A stretch of 25,854 bases of DNA from Candidatus Zixiibacteriota bacterium. Lineage in GTDB: Bacteria > Zixibacteria > MSB-5A5 > DSPP01. The translations under genes and the position numbers were made by a program. The notes under the pieces are model-generated. The model had not been told where the DNA came from. It saw nothing but the letters and a program-made list of their open reading frames with translations, and ran no database searches. Shown here piece after piece: positions 22,826-25,854 of this stretch (position 1 is the first letter of the stretch; every line of letters starts with the position of its first letter). The DNA lies in NCBI GenBank assembly GCA_022614805.1, contig JAKEHY010000034.1, positions 1 to 25,854 on the forward strand, in the 5' to 3' direction.

Positions 22826-23479
22826 TTGCCCGCAACGGTTCTCAAAGCATCAAAGAAACCTTCTTCTTCGATATTACGACAGGCCGCCTTGGTTCTTAAA
22901 AGAGGGGGAGTAGCGGTGCTTCCGAGCGATACGGTTTATGCCCTGGCGGCTTCGGTCAAATTTTCCGGCAGCGTCCGGCGAATCGTCAAAATCAAGGGGA
23001 GAAGCCCCGGCCACCCCTTCTCCATTTTCGTTTCCGGATGGGGGGAGCTCTTGCGCCATTCAAAAAACCGGCCGGCTTATTTTTCAAAGCTTAAAGACTT
23101 GCTGCCGGGACCATATACTTTCGTGCTTCCGGCGCGGGGAAAGCTGCCCAAAGCGTGCGTCTCGAAAGGAAAGGTAGGTTTGCGCTGGCCCGATTTTCCG
23201 CTTTTGAATCAGCTCGTCGGCAAGGTCGGCGCTCCCTTGGTGGCCACCTCCGCCAACCGGAGCGGCAAGCCCCCCCTTCGTTCGGGGGACGTGGCTGCTC
23301 GTACCTTCGGGGGGGAAGTTGACTTGATTTTGGACGGCGGCAAGCTACCTTTAAGTGCGGTTTCAACGGTGGTGGAATTTCGGTCGCAAGAGGCCGTCGT
23401 TTGGCGCAGAGGAGCGGGGTATAAAAAATTGATGCAGTTTCTCTCCAGGTTGGGGGTGCCGGTTCGACGTGGGGGATGA
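22826..23479 (+). CDS. tsaC: Threonylcarbamoyl-AMP synthase (TsaC/YrdC/Sua5 family)
   Basis: A 217-residue YrdC-domain protein that makes threonylcarbamoyl-AMP from threonine, bicarbonate and ATP, the first step of t6A37 modification of ANN-decoding tRNAs. Visible marks: LPSDTVYALAA near the start, IVKIKGRSPGHPFSIFV (the usual KxRxxxxP(L/F) site), LLPGPYTFVL, VGLRWPD and VATSANRSGKPP. Length matches TsaC rather than the longer Sua5. The start is taken as TTG 22826, five bases after the manC stop; no better start with a ribosome binding site is seen. It overlaps the phosphatase gene by 11 bases. Neighbouring TsaC-type and low-molecular-weight phosphatase genes also occur in Bacillus (ywlC-ywlE). 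Confidence 0.93.
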   Translation: MPATVLKASKKPSSSILRQAALVLKRGGVAVLPSDTVYALAASVKFSGSVRRIVKIKGRSPGHPFSIFVSGWGELLRHSKNRPAYFSKLKDLLPGPYTFVLPARGKLPKACVSKGKVGLRWPDFPLLNQLVGKVGAPLVATSANRSGKPPLRSGDVAARTFGGEVDLILDGGKLPLSAVSTVVEFRSQEAVVWRRGAGYKKLMQFLSRLGVPVRRGG

Positions 23480-23957
23480 TTTCACCATACTTTTAGTCTG
23501 CACCGGGAACACCTGCAGAAGCCCGATGGCGGCCGGCATTTTGAAGAAAATGCTGGTGGAGGAGGGCATAAAGGGGGTTTCCGTACTTTCCGCCGGGACG
23601 GCCGCCCTCGAGGGGATGCCCGCCACCGATTTGGCCGTGGAAACTTCCTCCGAGTGGGGGATTGACATCGCCAGCCACCGTTCCCGGCCGGTTACGGATG
23701 AGCTGGTCGCCAAAGCTGATTTGATTTTGACGATGACGCCGGAGCACCGGGAAGAAGTTTTGCTGCACGACCCGGCGGCGGCTTCCCGGACCTTCCTTTT
23801 GAAAAGCTTTCCCGTGCCGGTGAGGGAGGACCCCTCCTTTTTCATCCGCGACCCCATCGGCGGCGGGCCGGAGGAATACCAGCGCTCCTTTTTGGAAATC
23901 GAGGAGTCGCTGCGGCGGATTTTTTCCGCCATTTTGCAGCGGGCGGGAAAGCGTTGA
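23469..23957 (+). CDS. Low-molecular-weight phosphatase, YwlE-like (possible protein arginine phosphatase)
   Basis: A 162-residue LMW phosphatase. The P-loop is VCTGNTCRSPMA with nucleophile Cys11 and Arg17; the general acid is Asp128 in RDPIGG. Position 15 is Thr (GNTCRS). In YwlE the equivalent Thr11 favours phosphoarginine, whereas tyrosine phosphatases usually have Ile or Leu there (GNICRS). That, and the tsaC neighbour as in Bacillus ywlC-ywlE, points to the arginine phosphatase branch; no McsB kinase is in the window, so substrate is open. Start is GTG 23469 inside the end of tsaC. It overlaps the next gene by four bases. Confidence 0.92.
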   Translation: MGDDFTILLVCTGNTCRSPMAAGILKKMLVEEGIKGVSVLSAGTAALEGMPATDLAVETSSEWGIDIASHRSRPVTDELVAKADLILTMTPEHREEVLLHDPAAASRTFLLKSFPVPVREDPSFFIRDPIGGGPEEYQRSFLEIEESLRRIFSAILQRAGKR

Positions 23958-24787
23958 GACTCTTCCCGGCTTTCTTCCTTCCGCTTTTGTTTTCCCTGGC
24001 CGGGCAGGCTCTCTCCGAAGCAAATTCTTCCGATTCGACCGGAAGCGAAGCGGCGCCGCAAGACACGGCCGGGATTCGGGCGGACACGAACTATCTCCCG
24101 CCCTTGCGGAGTCTGCCCAACGAGGCCTTCGGCCCCGGGGAATATCTCGAATACGAGGTCGGCTACGGCTTCATCAAGGCCGGCACCGCCACCCTCGAAG
24201 TCCGGCGGGTGGTGAACTACAAGGGCTACCAATCGTTCGAGCTGGTTTCCACGGCCCGCTCCTACCCGGCTCTGGCCAAGCTCTATTACGTGGAGGATTA
24301 CAACTATTCGCTGATGGACTGTGATGGCCTTTTTCCGTGGCGCTATCAAAAGAACGTGCACGAGGGGCGCTACCAGGCGTTCAAATGGGCCGACTTCGAC
24401 CAGAAAAACAAAAAAATTTACACCTCCAAAGATACGCTCGCCGCCTCCGAATACGTGCAGGATGCCTTGACGGCGCTCTATTACACCCGCACCATTCCCC
24501 TGCAGGTGGGGGAGACGGTGGAGATGGAGGCGTATTCCGACGGGAAAAAATATTTGCTGGAGGTGAAGGTTTTGAAAAAGGAGCGGGTGACCGTTCCGGC
24601 CGGCAGCTTTCGCACCATCGTGGTGGAGCCGCTTTTGAAAACGCCGGGGATTTTTCAGCAGACCGGAAAAGTCAAAGTCTGGCTGACCGACGACCGCCTG
24701 CGCCTGCCGGTTTTGATGAAAAGCCGGGTTTTAATCGGCTCCATTTCGGCGCAGTTGAAAGTTTTCAAACTGGGGGAGAGGAGATAG
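23954..24787 (+). CDS. DUF3108 secreted protein
   Basis: A 277-residue protein with a signal peptide (MRLFPAFFLPLLFSLAGQAL) and a low-complexity Ser/Asp linker. From about residue 57 it matches DUF3108: FGPGEYLEYEVGYGFIKAGT, then a beta-rich region with ARSYPALAKLYYVEDYNYSL, VQDALTALYYTRTIPL and VPAGSFRTIVVEPLL, ending in KVWLTDDRLRLPVLMKSR. The fold is thought to be a beta structure of the periplasm or outer membrane face; the function is not known. TTG 23954 overlaps the phosphatase stop by four bases, so coupling is likely. It is the last gene of the manC series; only a hairpin repeat, not a clear terminator, follows. Confidence 0.88.
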   Translation: MRLFPAFFLPLLFSLAGQALSEANSSDSTGSEAAPQDTAGIRADTNYLPPLRSLPNEAFGPGEYLEYEVGYGFIKAGTATLEVRRVVNYKGYQSFELVSTARSYPALAKLYYVEDYNYSLMDCDGLFPWRYQKNVHEGRYQAFKWADFDQKNKKIYTSKDTLAASEYVQDALTALYYTRTIPLQVGETVEMEAYSDGKKYLLEVKVLKKERVTVPAGSFRTIVVEPLLKTPGIFQQTGKVKVWLTDDRLRLPVLMKSRVLIGSISAQLKVFKLGERR

Positions 24788-24811
24788 GGAGGAATTGAAG
24801 ATTGGTAAAAC

Positions 24812-24853
24812 AAAATCACCCCCTATAGTCCCCCTTAAATACAGGGGGACAGG
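24812..24853. repeat. Hairpin repeat, short copy
   Basis: AATCACCCCC leads into GTCCCCC (24828-24834) facing GGGGGAC (24844-24850). The same CACCCCC...GTCCCCCTT...GGGGGAC plan occurs at 24939-24983 and 25480-25526, so this is a shortened member of one family. Confidence 0.55.
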
Positions 24854-24932
24854 AAGTAATTTTGGCAAAAACGACGGGGATTTGGTTGTGAATTTGGATT
24901 TTTGGGCGCAGGTATAGCGGGGATTTGAGGGA

Positions 24933-25069
24933 GGGAAACACCCCCTCCGGCCTTTCGGCCTCGTCCCCCTTGCCAAGGGGGACAAAAAGGACATTGTATT
25001 GTAAGGAGAGGGAGGGGCGGGGTTAGCCTCGACGGCGAGGGTTAGGCCGCCCCCTGGCCTTTCCTTTTT
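24933..25069. repeat. Direct repeat, left copy (about 130 bp)
   Basis: Shares with 25472-25582 the ordered blocks CACCCCCTCCGGCCT, TCGGCCTCGTCCCCCTT, GGAGAGGGAGGGGCGGGG and CCTTTCCTTTTT. It contains the palindrome GTCCCCCTTG/CAAGGGGGAC (24963-24983). With the short copy before it, it makes up the 254-base spacer after the DUF3108 gene and reaches into the 3' end of the zinc-ribbon gene. Confidence 0.75.
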
Positions 25070-25410
25070 CCCCTCAACCCGCTTTGGCGGGTTTGGGATC
25101 TTCGCTTCGCTTCGAGACCCTTTCGGGCGGCGCCGGGAGGCCGGGCGGGACGCAGGAAGCGGAGGTGCTTACCCAAGAAGAAACAGCGGCGGCAGACCTT
25201 GAGGATTTTGCCGTGGTCTTCGCCAAGCTGGATGACCGTGTAGGGCCCGCTATAAATGCGACGGCGACGGGTTCTTTTGCGAAGGGAGAGGATGACCTGT
25301 TTTGGGTCTTTTTCGCACATCTGGCAGAGTTTGGTTTTACCCTGCTTGGCAGAGGCGGTTTCTTCAGATTTGGAGCGGAATTTGTTGTGATTTTGAATTT
25401 TCGGGCGCAC
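25042..25410 (-). CDS. Small basic zinc-ribbon protein, hypothetical
   Basis: A 122-residue, strongly basic protein with no family I recognise. The core is KLCQMC, a basic helix (SLRKRTRRRRIY), a beta-like segment SGPYTVIQLGEDHGKILKV and CRRC, giving CX2C...CX2C for one zinc ribbon. The tail is Arg/Lys/Gly-rich and looks disordered. GTG 25410 is chosen because AGAAGGAGG lies 12 bases upstream, somewhat far; the frame is open for 75 codons beyond but runs through repeat sequence. The last residues are encoded by the left direct repeat, and the second copy lies just upstream of the gene, with a 9-bp inverted repeat between copy and ribosome binding site. A nucleic-acid-binding role is only a guess. 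Confidence 0.5.
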   Translation of the reverse strand: MRPKIQNHNKFRSKSEETASAKQGKTKLCQMCEKDPKQVILSLRKRTRRRRIYSGPYTVIQLGEDHGKILKVCRRCFFLGKHLRFLRPARPPGAARKGLEAKRRSQTRQSGLRGKRKGQGAA

Positions 25411-25435
25411 GAATAGACAATACCTCCTTCTGGGC

Positions 25436-25458
25436 TGCAAAATCGATGGGATTTTGCA
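25436..25458 (-). promoter_or_regulatory. Inverted repeat upstream of zinc-ribbon gene
   Basis: Perfect 9-base arms TGCAAAATC/GATTTTGCA (25436-25444 with 25450-25458) and a 5-base loop, seven bases before the AAGGAGG ribosome binding site. It could be an operator or a leader hairpin. Confidence 0.45.
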
Positions 25459-25471
25459 GGTGTTTTTGTAG

Positions 25472-25582
25472 GGGAAAACCACCCCCTCCGGCCTGTCGGC
25501 CTCGTCCCCCTTAAGTACGGGGGGACAGAAAGATGAGGAGAGGGAGGGGCGGGGAAGTCCGCCCCTGCGCCTTTCCTTTTTT
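25472..25582. repeat. Direct repeat, right copy (about 110 bp)
   Basis: Second copy of the repeat at 24933-25069, same orientation, about 540 bases away start to start. It has a shortened 3' half and a GTCCCCC/GGGGGAC hairpin of its own (25504-25526). Confidence 0.75.
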
Positions 25583-25595
25583 CTTTCTCTTTTTT

Positions 25596-25854
25596 GTGCG
25601 ACAGGTTTTAAAACAGCAGTGAAAGTAGGAGACAAGACCGTTTACTTGATCTTCTCCGTGCGGCTTGCCTGTTTCTTGTTTTGCTTACGCGCGGCAAGCC
25701 CCGCGCCAGCGTAACTGGTCTATAGGCGCTTATCCCTTTCAAAGACAAGCGTGTTCCGGATAAAAGGAAATCTGCTGTTCTTTCCCCCGACCAATTGAGG
25801 GGAAATCAACCCCAGAAGGGAGGGTGCCGTGTTCCTTGGTCGTTACCGGTCTCC
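25596..25854. ncRNA. Candidate structured non-coding tract, cut by window end
   Basis: No credible reading frame is found in these 259 bases, but four local hairpins follow each other: GGAG..AAGA with TCTTCTCC (25628-25657), GGCTTGCC with GGCAAGCC (25662-25700), TATCC with GGATA (25731-25762) and TTTCCCC with GGGGAAA (25781-25805). The tract begins with GTGCGAC right after a T-rich run, as the 5' end of a group II intron would, but no further intron domain could be recognised before the window ends. It does not match tmRNA, RNase P, SRP or 6S RNA signatures that I know. The strand is unknown. Confidence 0.3.

Noticed and set aside
23363-24361. 332-codon open frame on the minus strand
   Set aside because: Covers three real genes with overlaps typical of an operon on the other strand; no recognisable domain.
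24828-24850. Hairpin after the DUF3108 gene as a terminator
   Set aside because: Neither side has a T-run next to the stem, and the same hairpin recurs in the neighbouring repeats, so it is better explained as a repeat.
24788-25854. CRISPR array in the repeat-rich right end
   Set aside because: The repeats are two or three long, diverged copies rather than short regular repeats with equal spacers, and no cas gene is present.

Overview
The window reads as a stretch of chromosome from a Gram-negative, moderately GC-rich bacterium. Many products carry signal peptides, and there are periplasmic Spy/CpxP-like proteins and two membrane-anchored anti-sigma factors. The mix of ECF sigma modules, a Ser/Thr kinase fused to TPRs, a VIT/VWA protein, an M28 peptidase with a PDZ domain and multicopy GTCATTCCGAGCG-type intergenic repeats is typical of uncultured FCB-like candidate phyla. 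That placement is inference; no rRNA is present to fix it.

Layout. 1-756 is an AT-richer accessory patch (transposase C-terminus, an unrecognised gene, a DUF2087 gene) that abuts the 3' end of tRNA-Ser(GGA) at 774-865. 1033-5235 (minus strand) is ECF module 1: sigma factor, ZAS-type anti-sigma factor, secreted VIT/VWA protein, terminator. Divergent from it is an M28 aminopeptidase (5388-7232, plus). 7322-12118 (minus) is pyruvate phosphate dikinase, a secreted TPR protein and a YceI-family protein. 12203-14745 (minus) is ECF module 2: sigma factor, anti-sigma factor and two Spy/CpxP-like proteins. Divergent from it is a membrane Ser/Thr kinase-TolB-like-TPR protein, followed by prolyl-tRNA synthetase. 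After a repeat cluster (19213-19502) come a GT4 glycosyltransferase and a UPF0104 membrane protein, then a tightly packed run of manC, tsaC, a YwlE-like phosphatase and a DUF3108 protein. The right end holds GC-rich repeats around a small zinc-ribbon gene, then a hairpin-rich non-coding tract cut by the window edge.

The strongest new signal is in ECF module 1. The same promoter pattern (GGAATAAAA, 13 bases, GTATT) occurs upstream of the sigma gene and upstream of the VIT/VWA gene, so the sigma factor probably drives both. The internal copy overlaps a 12-bp perfect inverted repeat that would bury the VIT/VWA Shine-Dalgarno sequence only in read-through mRNA; transcripts from the internal promoter would lack the blocking arm. 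The anti-sigma factor of the same module has a periplasmic segment resembling the plug domain of TonB-dependent receptors. Several genes (sigma 1, kinase, proS, manC) also look leaderless, with a -10 box ending about 8-11 bases before the start codon.
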